From positions 62,001 to 126,000 of the forward strand of contig NZ_SROX01000005.1 in NCBI RefSeq assembly GCF_013141915.1: a DNA stretch of 64,000 nt, in the 5' to 3' direction. Below, piece after piece: positions 25,940 to 34,106 of this stretch. Within the stretch, counting starts at the first letter, position 1, and the number at the start of each line of letters is the position of its first letter. The DNA is from Cupriavidus necator (GTDB lineage: Bacteria; Pseudomonadota; Gammaproteobacteria; Burkholderiales; Burkholderiaceae). The notes under the pieces are model-generated. The model was not told the origin of the DNA. It worked only from the letters and a program-made list of their open reading frames with translations, and made no database searches. The position numbers and the translations under genes are program-made.

Positions 25940-26665
25940 GTGTCAAATCGCTATGACCTGTCGGGCAAGACAGCGCTGGTGACGGGCGGGGCAAACGGAC
26001 TGGGGCGGGCGATCGTCGCGCAACTGGTTGACGGCGGCGCGCGCGTGCATGTGTGGGATATCGTCCCGCTCCAGACGGCAGATGCCACCGCCGAGGTCGT
26101 CGATATCTCCGACGGGGCGCAGGTTCGGCTGGCGCTGGCGCGGCTGGTGGAAGCGGGACATCGCTTCGACATCCTGGTCAACAATGCTGGCTACCTGGGC
26201 CCGGTGCAGCCGTTCGAAATCCACGATCCCGCGCAATGGCAGCGCATCATCGCCGTCAACCTGGTCGGCACCATGTACGTCTTGCAGGCAATGCTGCCGC
26301 ATATGTTGCGCTGGGGCGGCGGCCGCATCGTCAATATGGGATCGATGGCCGGCAAGGAAGGGCTGGCGGGGCTGGCTGCCTACTCCGCGGCCAGCGGCGG
26401 TGTGGTGACCCTGACCAAGGCCATCGGCCGCGAACTGGTGAAGCGCAATATCTTTGTGAACTGCGTCGCACCCGGCCCCATGGATACCGACATGATCCGC
26501 GCGCTCGGCAGCCAGCAGGTGGCGGCCATGGTGAGCGAGAGCCCGGCCGGTCGTCTCGGCGATCCGGCCGAGGCCGCGCACCTGGTCGCGTGGCTATGTT
26601 CGGACGCCAGCCGCTTCAACGCGGGCGCTGTGTTCGACATGTCCGGCGGGCGGGCGCGATGCTGA
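25940..26665 (+). CDS. Short-chain dehydrogenase/reductase with substituted catalytic lysine
   Basis: A 241-residue classical SDR. The cofactor loop is TGGANGLGRA, with NNAG at the central strand and VNMGSMAG holding the catalytic serine. The active-site tyrosine is Tyr148, but the YxxxK motif reads YSAAS: Ser152 replaces the lysine that orients NAD(P) and lowers the tyrosine pKa. Either activity is lost or altered, or the gene is decaying. The start is GTG behind GGAGGT. A gap of about 260 bp precedes it, and the quinone oxidoreductase gene converges on it. Confidence 0.85.
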   Translation: MSNRYDLSGKTALVTGGANGLGRAIVAQLVDGGARVHVWDIVPLQTADATAEVVDISDGAQVRLALARLVEAGHRFDILVNNAGYLGPVQPFEIHDPAQWQRIIAVNLVGTMYVLQAMLPHMLRWGGGRIVNMGSMAGKEGLAGLAAYSAASGGVVTLTKAIGRELVKRNIFVNCVAPGPMDTDMIRALGSQQVAAMVSESPAGRLGDPAEAAHLVAWLCSDASRFNAGAVFDMSGGRARC

Positions 26666-26677
26666 TGGCCGACGGTC

Positions 26678-27664
26678 TTATTCCGGTGGTATGTCCAGGA
26701 TGACGTTGCCGATCAGCTTGCCGCCTTCGACCGCCTCATGCGCCTGCGCGATCGCCTGCAGCGGAAAGCGGGCACCGATGGCATGCGTGAGCCTGCCATC
26801 CTCCATCAGCCGGGTCAGCCCGCCGACGGCGCGTTCCCGGTCGGCGCGGCAGAGATCGTACACAAGAAAAAACCGGAGGGAGGCCGAGCTGAACAGCAGG
26901 TCGCGAAACGGGACCGGGATCTCGCCGTACGCGTTCGAGCCATAGCTGACCAACGTGCCGTGGGGCCTCAGCACCCCTTGTGGCAGCAGCTGTACCGTGG
27001 TGGAGAAGTCCATATCGACAATGGCATGTACGCCCTTGCCCCCGGTCTGCGCCATCACGGCTTGCGCAACCGGCTCCTGCTTGTAGTCGATCGTTGCTTG
27101 CGCGCCGGCCGCCATCGCATGCTCAGCCTTCTGCGTCGAGCCCACCGTGCCAATGACGGAGGCACCGGCATAAACCGCCAGTTGCACGACATAATGGCCA
27201 ACGGCGGATGATGCGCCGATGACCAGAACCGTCTTTCCGGCAATGTCGCCAAGCAGATGGATAGCCTGGAAAGCCGTCATCGCCGGAATGCCAAGGCAGG
27301 CGGCCGCCGCAAAATCCGTGTTGGCGGGCAATGGCACGGCCTGCGCCTGCGGCAATGCGATGTACTGCGCCGCGGTGCCCATGGGCCGCTGCCATTGGCC
27401 GTTCCAGATCCAGACACGCTCGCCGATGCGGGCCTGCGCCACGCCCGTGCCCACCGCGTCGATCACGCCCGCCCCGTCGCTATGCGGCACGACGCGCTCG
27501 CTCGCCAGCGGCCGGCCCTGCCGGGATTTGACATCGGACGGATTCACGCCGGACGTGGCAAGCCTGACGCGGACTTCGCCAGGCCCTGGCGTCGGAGTTG
27601 GCAGTTCACCAAACTCCAGGACCTTCCCGGCTTCTCCGTTCCTGCTGTACCAGGCAGCGCGCAT
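26678..27664 (-). CDS. Zinc-independent quinone oxidoreductase-like MDR alcohol dehydrogenase
   Basis: A 328-residue medium-chain reductase of the NADPH:quinone oxidoreductase group. A GroES-like N-terminal domain contains SGVNPSDVKSRQG and PHSDGAGVIDAVG. The Rossmann domain begins near TVLVIGASSAVGHYVVQLA. The cysteines of zinc-binding alcohol dehydrogenases are absent, as expected for this subgroup. It probably reduces quinones or activated alkenes. The start at 27664 gives the usual family N-terminus (MRAAWYSRNG); an ATG at 27697 is an alternative. It converges with the SDR gene, 12 bp between stops. Confidence 0.85.
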   Translation of the reverse strand: MRAAWYSRNGEAGKVLEFGELPTPTPGPGEVRVRLATSGVNPSDVKSRQGRPLASERVVPHSDGAGVIDAVGTGVAQARIGERVWIWNGQWQRPMGTAAQYIALPQAQAVPLPANTDFAAAACLGIPAMTAFQAIHLLGDIAGKTVLVIGASSAVGHYVVQLAVYAGASVIGTVGSTQKAEHAMAAGAQATIDYKQEPVAQAVMAQTGGKGVHAIVDMDFSTTVQLLPQGVLRPHGTLVSYGSNAYGEIPVPFRDLLFSSASLRFFLVYDLCRADRERAVGGLTRLMEDGRLTHAIGARFPLQAIAQAHEAVEGGKLIGNVILDIPPE

Positions 27665-27759
27665 GATTTCCCCCGTGCGTGGATCGAACGTCGCCATCGT
27701 CCCGCGCGACGCAGGCCAGCGACAGCGCAAGCATCGGGCGGGTGCCGCCGGTTGTCAAA

Positions 27760-28557
27760 CTACTTTCCCAGCCATGTCGCACGGCGTGCGTCGAATTCAC
27801 CGCCGGCCTTGGCCAGGTGCAGCCACTGGTCGACGTACCGTTTGAACACGTCATCGCCAAGCGGCAGCAGATAGCCCATTTCCGCGTACTGGAGTGGCTT
27901 GTCTGGATTGACCGCGCACAACTCGGGATGCGCCTTGCTCTGGACAATGGCTTCGGCGGCCTCGGTGACGAAGACGTCGGCGTTGCCGCGGATGACCTCG
28001 TCGAAGATCGTCAGGTTGTCCTTGTGCATGGTCAGCTTCGCCCGCGACAGGCGCGTGCGGGCGAAGCGCTCGTTGCTGCCACCGGGGTTGGCAATCACGC
28101 GCACGTTCGGCTGGTCGATGGCTTCGACGGTCTGGAAGCGGGCCACGTTCTCGCAACGAGTGATAGGGGTCTTGCCGTTGACCATGTAGGGCGCGCTGAA
28201 ATAGGCCTGCTTCTGCCGTTCCAGCGACACCGAGATGCCGCCGGCACCGATATCGCACTTGCCGCTGACAAAGTCGGGCATCAGCGTCGCCCACGTGGTC
28301 TTGACGAATTGCGCTTTGGCGCCGAGGGAGCTGGCGAGCGAGGTCATCAGGTCCACGTCGAGCCCTTCGTACAGGCCTTCCGACTTCATGAAGCTGAAGG
28401 GCTTGTAGTCGCCCGGCGTGCAGACGCGCAGGACGCCCGCTTGCGCCACGCGTGACAGCGTGGGCGACACCGCGGTGGCGGGCGCCGGCGACTGGGCCAG
28501 CACCGGCGCGGCAGCCAGTAGCGCAACCGCGGCAACGATCGTCTTTCTCATTGGCAT
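27760..28557 (-). CDS. Periplasmic amino-acid-type substrate-binding protein (PheC-like)
   Basis: A 265-residue secreted protein with a Sec signal ending VLAQSPAPA and a family-3 solute-binding fold (GVLRVCTPGDYKPFSF, EGLDVDLMTSLASSLGAK, MPDFVSGKCDIGAGGISV). It also resembles periplasmic cyclohexadienyl dehydratase PheC, which shares this fold. No ABC permease or ATPase gene is adjacent, which leaves room for an enzymatic rather than a transport role. It is preceded by about 200 bp that contain the terminator of the next gene. Confidence 0.8.
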   Translation of the reverse strand: MPMRKTIVAAVALLAAAPVLAQSPAPATAVSPTLSRVAQAGVLRVCTPGDYKPFSFMKSEGLYEGLDVDLMTSLASSLGAKAQFVKTTWATLMPDFVSGKCDIGAGGISVSLERQKQAYFSAPYMVNGKTPITRCENVARFQTVEAIDQPNVRVIANPGGSNERFARTRLSRAKLTMHKDNLTIFDEVIRGNADVFVTEAAEAIVQSKAHPELCAVNPDKPLQYAEMGYLLPLGDDVFKRYVDQWLHLAKAGGEFDARRATWLGK

Positions 28558-28693
28558 TTTCTTGTTCTCTGGAGGGCGTCGGGGAGGTGTTTACTGCAGC
28601 ATGCGGATTTATAGCATGCTTGAAACGGCGCCAGGGCGCCGCGCCGCTCGGATCGGGAACCCCGCGTGATCGACCAGACCGCCTGCGCACCAT

Positions 28694-28729
28694 AAAGAGA
28701 AAGAGCCCGGACCTGCTGGCTGGCCGGGC
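28694..28729 (-). terminator. Rho-independent terminator of the di-haem lipoprotein gene
   Basis: On the minus strand GCCCGG and CCGGGC form a 6-bp GC stem around a 13-base loop, followed at once by a U-rich tract (TCTTTCTCTTT). It lies about 30 bp after the stop codon of the cytochrome gene. Confidence 0.6.
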
Positions 28730-28758
28730 CCGCTGGGAAGTGCGACCGGCAATATAGG

Positions 28759-30060
28759 TCACAGCGCCTTCAGATACTCCGCCAGGTCAGCGATATCCCC
28801 GCTGCTCAGTCCCAGTCCCTGCTTCGTGTTGTAGGTATTTACGACATCGTGCAATGTCGCCGCCGAGCCGTCATGAAAATATGGAGGGTGCTGCCACACG
28901 CCCTTCAGTGGCGTGGTCCGGTATTGCTTGGTTGCCGAGCGCGACGCGTAGCTTGGGGTTTCCGGTTCGGCCATCGAGTCGACGGGCGGATGCAGGCCCG
29001 AGTTGGCATCGGTAAATGCCGGGCCGCTATGGCAGGTGGCGCATCGACCCGCGCCTTCGAAGACAAGGCGTCCTCGCACTGCCGCTACCGGGTCGAAGCT
29101 GCCGGCCGGCGGCGGGGGAGCGCTCAGTGACAGCTGATACGCTTGCAGCGCCGGCAGCTTGCTGGTGACGAGATCCTCCGTACCATTCGTGATGGAAATA
29201 TTCAGCCGTGGCTCGGATACCGAGCCCAGGCCGCCCATCTGGGAGACGGCGACATAGCGATTCCAGTACATGATGTCTTCGCCATCGCCGGTATAAGTGA
29301 TGCGGTGAATGCCGGCGAGCCCGAAGGCGGGCGGTATCACCACCGGCTTGCTGAGGCCGTCGATATTGCTGCGCGGGTCGTACTTGCCTGCACCCCAGGC
29401 GTTAAGGACCTTCTTCATGGCATCGTCGATGGCAGGTGACAGCGCGATGATGGCGCCGGGATTGAGATCCCGGTTGGGCCATCCGTCCAGCCGCCTGCCG
29501 ATGCCCGGCGCGAACGAGTTGTCCACCGTCGAATGACAAAGCGCGCAGGTGATGCCGACATGGGTCAGCTTGTCTACCCCGTTGACCGTCTCGACCGTCC
29601 CCTTGATGCCGACGACCGCGTTCAGTTTCAGCAGCGCCACCGTCGTCGCCGGGCTCTTCAGGTCGATGGTGCCATTGCGGATGCCATTCGCGATCGCCTC
29701 GGGCAAGGCGTCGGCATCGACCTTCAGCCCGACGGAAAACGCGGTCAAAGGATCCACCGAGCTGGCGATGACCTCGTGCATTCTCAGCTTGTCGGTCCAC
29801 TGTGCTTCGTCGCCGAAGGTATCGAAGCGAAAGATCTGCTTGCCCTGCTCGACCAGGGCCTTTTGCGCCGCTTCCGTGCTGGCCGCGTCAGTGCCTCCCC
29901 CTCCGGACCCGCCGCCGCATGCCGTGGCTGCCGCCATTGCGGCCACTGTCATCAGTGCATTGACCAGTCGCCGTCGAGGCATGGGCTTCATCGTTGCCCG
30001 CCGCAGCGGTACGGGCTGGACTTCGGCTTCGGGTGCCAGTGCGGAGGGTTGCTTGTTCAT
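28759..30060 (-). CDS. Di-haem cytochrome c lipoprotein, cytochrome c peroxidase-like
   Basis: A 433-residue exported lipoprotein. A twenty-odd residue leader precedes a lipobox ending ATAC (Cys48), then a flexible GGGSGGGG linker. Two haem c motifs are visible, CALCH (172-176) and CATCH (340-344), with C-terminal blocks TPLKGVWQHPPYFHDGSAATL and LAEYLKAL typical of MauG/CcpA-type di-haem proteins. It would reduce peroxide or transfer electrons at the outer face of the inner or outer membrane. The start at 30060 follows AAGGA; an ATG at 29991 would place the signal at the very N-terminus. A terminator follows the gene. Confidence 0.85.
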   Translation of the reverse strand: MNKQPSALAPEAEVQPVPLRRATMKPMPRRRLVNALMTVAAMAAATACGGGSGGGGTDAASTEAAQKALVEQGKQIFRFDTFGDEAQWTDKLRMHEVIASSVDPLTAFSVGLKVDADALPEAIANGIRNGTIDLKSPATTVALLKLNAVVGIKGTVETVNGVDKLTHVGITCALCHSTVDNSFAPGIGRRLDGWPNRDLNPGAIIALSPAIDDAMKKVLNAWGAGKYDPRSNIDGLSKPVVIPPAFGLAGIHRITYTGDGEDIMYWNRYVAVSQMGGLGSVSEPRLNISITNGTEDLVTSKLPALQAYQLSLSAPPPPAGSFDPVAAVRGRLVFEGAGRCATCHSGPAFTDANSGLHPPVDSMAEPETPSYASRSATKQYRTTPLKGVWQHPPYFHDGSAATLHDVVNTYNTKQGLGLSSGDIADLAEYLKAL

Positions 30061-30096
30061 GATCGGCGTCCTTGTCACATGGAAGAGGCGACTGAT

Positions 30097-30149
30097 ATAT
30101 GGCAACGGACATGTCCGACGGCAGTGGCCCGAGCGCGTCCGTGGCATAT
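30097..30149. promoter_or_regulatory. Long imperfect inverted repeat containing a 12-bp palindrome
   Basis: ATATGGCAACGGAC (30097-30110) and GTCCGTGGCATAT (30137-30149) are inverted copies with two differences. The left arm overlaps the perfect palindrome CGGACATGTCCG (30106-30117). The element lies in the divergent region between the di-haem lipoprotein and ECF sigma genes, closer to the lipoprotein start. Confidence 0.4.
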
Positions 30150-30356
30150 GTCGTTAGACGTCGACGGACTCGGGAAGGTGACACGAGGCCTGGGCCACAT
30201 TGCGGCTGGGGGCGGCCGGTGGCGGCGTGTAGCGTTCTCCTATGATTGCTGACGCGTGGATCGAGCGGACCCGGGGGGGCGGTCGGATCCTGCCCGGGCC
30301 GCCTGTCACCTTTTCGCGGCGGTGCCGTCTAATGATCTGGAACGGGAAAAGCCACT

Positions 30357-31088
30357 ATGGAACCAAAGCAGAATCCCTGGCCACCTCTGCCGTCTGCTGC
30401 CGGTGCCCCGACGGATGCCGACCTGGTCGCAAGCGCCCGCGCCGGCGCCGCGTCGGCCTTCGAAATCATCATGCGGCGCAACAATCGCCTGTTGTTCCGC
30501 ACCGCGCGGGGCGTGGTCCCGGACGACGCCGAGGCGCAAGATGTGGTGCAGGAAACCTACCTGCGCGCCTTTACCCGCCTGGATTCGTTCCGCAGCGAGG
30601 CCGCACTGAGCACCTGGCTGGCGCGCATAGCCATCAATGTCGCCCTGACTGCGCAGCGCAAGCGACGCGGGCTGGTCCAGATGGGAGGCCGGGCGGAAGA
30701 GGAAGATCCTGGCGAAGCTTCACAGGAGAACGTGATGGCCTTTCGCACCGCTGATGACGCATCCCCCGAAGCCATGGCCGAACGCAGCCAGGTGCGCGAG
30801 CTCCTGCAAAGCGCGGTCGAGAACCTGCCGCCAATCTATCGTTGCGTGTTCATCCTGCGCGCGATCGAAGACATGAGCGTGGAGGAGACGGCTTATTGCC
30901 TGGGCGTCAGTGATGACGTGGTCAAGACCCGCTTCCTGCGCGCCCGCAAGATGCTGCGCCAGGCGTTGGCCGAAGAAGCAAAGCCCTATCTGCAAGACAC
31001 CTTCAACTTTGCCGGCCCACGCTGCGACGCGGTGGTCAACCACGTGTTTGCCGCCCTCAGTGCGCGTGGACTGGTTCACTCGCCATGA
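30357..31088 (+). CDS. ECF-type RNA polymerase sigma factor
   Basis: A 243-residue sigma-70 family factor. Region 2 spans about residues 25-95 (LVASARAGAASAFEIIMRRN, AEDVVQETYLRAF-like text) and region 4 about 150-205 (LPPIYRCVFILRAIEDMSVEETAYCL, then SDDVVKTRFLRARKMLR). It carries a longer acidic linker (GRAEEEDPGEAS) and a 35-residue tail after region 4. No anti-sigma gene is adjacent. Its stop overlaps the next start by four bases, so it is cotranscribed with an SDR and a glycosidase-like gene. It may be regulated by transcription or a distant partner. Confidence 0.9.
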   Translation: MEPKQNPWPPLPSAAGAPTDADLVASARAGAASAFEIIMRRNNRLLFRTARGVVPDDAEAQDVVQETYLRAFTRLDSFRSEAALSTWLARIAINVALTAQRKRRGLVQMGGRAEEEDPGEASQENVMAFRTADDASPEAMAERSQVRELLQSAVENLPPIYRCVFILRAIEDMSVEETAYCLGVSDDVVKTRFLRARKMLRQALAEEAKPYLQDTFNFAGPRCDAVVNHVFAALSARGLVHSP

Positions 31089-32125
31089 CGAAGCGGAACG
31101 CTGTACGGGCAATACCGAAACGGCCCGGGAGCGTGGAGGGAGACTGGAACGTGGCCGTCGTGGCCGGCGCGTCCGCCGGAATCGGCCGCGCCGCCGCGCT
31201 GGCATTCGCCGACGCTGGCGCGGACGTCGCGGTGCTGGCCCGCAACCTGGAGCGCCTTGCATCGCTGCGTGTGGAAATCGAGGCAAGAAGGCGCCGGGCT
31301 CTTGCCATTCCCGTCGACATAGCCGATGCCGACGCCGTTGACGCAGCGGCCGCCCGCATCGAGAACGAACTGGGCCCGATCGACGTATGGGTCAATGCCG
31401 CGACCGTATCGGTGTTCTCGCCCGTGCGTGAAATGACGTCCCACGAATATCGCCGCGTCATGGAAGTGACATACCTTGGAGCGGTGCATGGCACGCTGGC
31501 GGCCCTGCGCCATATGGCGCCGCGGCAGCACGGTGCCATCGTCATCGTCGGTTCGGCGCTGGCCTACCGCGGCATCCCGCTGCAATCCGCCTACTGCGCC
31601 GCCAAGCATGCGCTGCAGGGGTTCAACGATTCGCTGCAGGCTGAGCTGCTGCATGAACATAGTCGCGTCCGCGTGACGATGGTCCAGCTCTCGGCGTTCA
31701 ATACGCCGCAGTTCGAGTGGAGCCGCTCGCGTCTGCCCAACCGTGCGCGCCCGATGCGGCCGGTGTACCAGCCGGAGCTTGCCGCGGACGCCATTGTCTG
31801 GGCGGCCAGGCATGGCGGACGGGAAGTGAAGGTCGGCATGCCCGCGGTCGTTGCCATCTGGGCCGACAAGCTGTGGCCAAGGGCAGGCGACTGGTATCTG
31901 GCGCGAGCCGCCTATACGGGCCAGCAGAGCCGGGAACCCAGGGTGCCAGACGCGCCCGATAACCTGGACGCCTCCGTGCCAGGCGCGTTCGGGTCCCATG
32001 GCCGGTTTGACCGCGAGGCGCACAGGTTCAGCCTGCAGTTCTGGCTGCTGATGCACAGCCGTGCCGTGATGGCGATGACGGCAGCCGTGCTGGCCATGGC
32101 GACGCTACTCTGGCTGGCCTCATGA
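31085..32125 (+). CDS. Short-chain dehydrogenase/reductase with C-terminal membrane anchor
   Basis: A 346-residue SDR. The cofactor loop is AGASAGIGRAAALAF, the catalytic serine is in VGSALAYRG, and the intact YxxxK motif is YCAAKHALQG. After the catalytic domain comes a linker of about 70 residues and a C-terminal hydrophobic helix (AVMAMTAAVLAMATLLWLA) that would anchor it in the inner membrane. It overlaps both neighbours by four bases (ATGA), so sigma factor, SDR and glycosidase are translationally coupled. The substrate is unknown. Confidence 0.87.
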   Translation: MTKRNAVRAIPKRPGSVEGDWNVAVVAGASAGIGRAAALAFADAGADVAVLARNLERLASLRVEIEARRRRALAIPVDIADADAVDAAAARIENELGPIDVWVNAATVSVFSPVREMTSHEYRRVMEVTYLGAVHGTLAALRHMAPRQHGAIVIVGSALAYRGIPLQSAYCAAKHALQGFNDSLQAELLHEHSRVRVTMVQLSAFNTPQFEWSRSRLPNRARPMRPVYQPELAADAIVWAARHGGREVKVGMPAVVAIWADKLWPRAGDWYLARAAYTGQQSREPRVPDAPDNLDASVPGAFGSHGRFDREAHRFSLQFWLLMHSRAVMAMTAAVLAMATLLWLAS

Positions 32126-33387
32126 CCGAGTCGCAACTTCGCGAGCGGGTCCGCCAACTCCTGTTGCATAACATCCGGGACGGATATTCCAGCCTGCTAG
32201 GGCAGCACTATTGCTATATTGCGCCTGCTTGCGGCACCTACCCGTACCAGTGGTTCTGGGACACCTGTTTTCATCTGGTGATGCTGACCCGCCTGGGCGA
32301 ATACGAGTGGGCCAAGCGCAATTTCAGAAGCCTTTTCGCGATGCAGGAAGAGGATGGCTTTGTCGGCCATATGATCTTCTGGAATCAGGTCCTGCCCCGG
32401 CGCAGGACCGATGTCATGCAGGCGCGCCCAAGCCTGGCTTCGCTGCGTCCGCATATGAGCGCGCTGATACAGCCGACCTTTACCGCGACCGCCCTGTTGC
32501 GGTTGTTCCAGGCCTGTGGCGACCGTGTCTACCTGGGCGAGATGTACGCCAGGGTCCGGCGCTATCACGAATGGTTGGCCAGTGCGCGCGATTTCGATGG
32601 CGATGGCCTGCTGACCATCATTACCCCGTTCGAGTCGGGGATGGACTGGAAAGCGTCCTACGACCTGGTGCTTGGCTACACCGAGCGGAAAATGCCGCGT
32701 CGGCTTATTGCCAATCGCTTGTTCTGGAAAGCGGTCGCCGTGGATTTGTCCAACTTCCTGGTGCGCTACGAGGCCGCGCGGGTCAGGCAACGCGGCAAGT
32801 TTCTGGTGAAGGACGTCGGTGTCAACGCCATCTACGCCAGCGATCTGTCGGCCATGGAACAACTTGCCACGGAGGTGGGCGATGACCCCGCGGTGTTCCG
32901 CCTGCGTCGCGAGCGCATCACCGCCAGTATGCTGTCACAGATGTATGACGATGCCGATGCAGCCTTCTATGACATCGCCGAACCCGGTTCCCGCAAGCTA
33001 CCGATCCTCACGCCCACCGCGTTGTTTCCGCTCGCGCTCGAAGGCATTCCGCGCGAGATTATCGAGCGAATGCTGGCAACGCACTTTGACAACGAGGAAG
33101 AATTCAACGTGCCGCTGCCGATTCCGTCCGTCGCCGTCAGCGATCCGGCATTCTGCGCGCGCGAGACGCCGTTTATCTGGCGTGGCCCGACCTGGGCGCT
33201 GAACAATTGGTTCCTGTTCCATGCGCTGAAGCGGTGCGGCTATGGGGATTATGCGGAGCGCCTGCACCGGTCGCTGCATCGCGCGATCGAACGAAGCGGC
33301 TTCCGTGAATATTACGATCCGTTCAGTGGCGAGGGTTTCGGCGCAAAGGACTTCACGTGGTCCGGGCTGCTGATCGACATGGTGTAA
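32122..33387 (+). CDS. MGH1/GH63-like (alpha/alpha)6-barrel glycosidase-type protein
   Basis: A 421-residue cytoplasmic protein with the toroid signatures of trehalase/GH63-like glycosidases. An early YPYQWFWDTCFH block carries an acidic residue by the aromatic platform (Asp47). A substrate loop with TPFESGMDWK follows, and near the end GPTWALNNWFLFHALKRCGY and YYDPFSGEGFGAKDFTW. Relatives hydrolyse mannosylglycerate, glucosylglycerate or oligosaccharides. There is no signal peptide, so an internal compatible solute or glycan is likely. It is the last gene of the overlapping ECF/SDR operon. Confidence 0.8.
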   Translation: MTESQLRERVRQLLLHNIRDGYSSLLGQHYCYIAPACGTYPYQWFWDTCFHLVMLTRLGEYEWAKRNFRSLFAMQEEDGFVGHMIFWNQVLPRRRTDVMQARPSLASLRPHMSALIQPTFTATALLRLFQACGDRVYLGEMYARVRRYHEWLASARDFDGDGLLTIITPFESGMDWKASYDLVLGYTERKMPRRLIANRLFWKAVAVDLSNFLVRYEAARVRQRGKFLVKDVGVNAIYASDLSAMEQLATEVGDDPAVFRLRRERITASMLSQMYDDADAAFYDIAEPGSRKLPILTPTALFPLALEGIPREIIERMLATHFDNEEEFNVPLPIPSVAVSDPAFCARETPFIWRGPTWALNNWFLFHALKRCGYGDYAERLHRSLHRAIERSGFREYYDPFSGEGFGAKDFTWSGLLIDMV

Positions 33388-33547
33388 TGCCGTGCGCTCC
33401 CAGCCCGGACGGTCGCCGCGTCGCGGCCGGCATGCCCGCGCCATCATCCGCCTGAGATGGCGTCCTATGGTAAGGTCGACGCGATGATTGCATGGATCGT
33501 GAGTGATGCATGGTCGACATCCACGTGCATCTGGAGAATGAGGCAGC

Positions 33548-33976
33548 GTGAGTAATTCGAAGGAACCGCGGCGCAAACAGCTGGCGGACAAAGTCTCGCT
33601 CAGCCGGACGCTGCGCCTGAGCGTGCCGGCCGAGGCCAGGCCCGCGCCGGTCAACAGAAGAGACTGGCTGCGGCAGCGCAAGGAAACATTGCAGGCCGCC
33701 CGCGCCACCGCCCGGCAAAGACGCGACCTGTTGCGCGCCGAAATCCTGTCGGCTGCGCAAGACGTCGCCCGGGAAGAGCGCGTCGCCGCGCGTCTCGAAG
33801 CCGACCGTCTCAAGGCCGAAGCCAGGACCGACCGCACCAACGCGCGCGAAGACGCGCGCGCCGCGGCAACGTTCGAGCATGGCCAATCCCCCCGCCCCGC
33901 GTCAAAACGAAAGACGCTGTCCAAGGAGACCAGCAAGTTGGTCTCTTACGCTGATCTGCTGCGCATGCGCGATTGA
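33548..33976 (+). CDS. Small basic helical protein of unknown function
   Basis: A 142-residue protein rich in Arg, Lys, Glu and Ala with almost no aromatic residues. Residues 38-110 look like one long charged helix or coiled coil (repeated RQRRDLLRAEI, REERVAARLEADRLKAEAR), ending with SYADLLRMRD. There is no signal peptide or known motif. The start is GTG. It lies 160 bp beyond the glycosidase operon and 130 bp before the flavin oxidase. I do not recognise the family. Confidence 0.6.
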   Translation: MSNSKEPRRKQLADKVSLSRTLRLSVPAEARPAPVNRRDWLRQRKETLQAARATARQRRDLLRAEILSAAQDVAREERVAARLEADRLKAEARTDRTNAREDARAAATFEHGQSPRPASKRKTLSKETSKLVSYADLLRMRD

Positions 33977-34106
33977 CGCGTGCACGTTTGCCGGCCGCGC
34001 GCCGCGAAGCGTCCGAACAAAGCATTGCATCGCCTTGCCAATCAGTCCACGATGGCTGGCAGGGCGCGTGGCTGCGCGCACGTCCAATGGCTGCAGGAGA
34101 CGGAAA

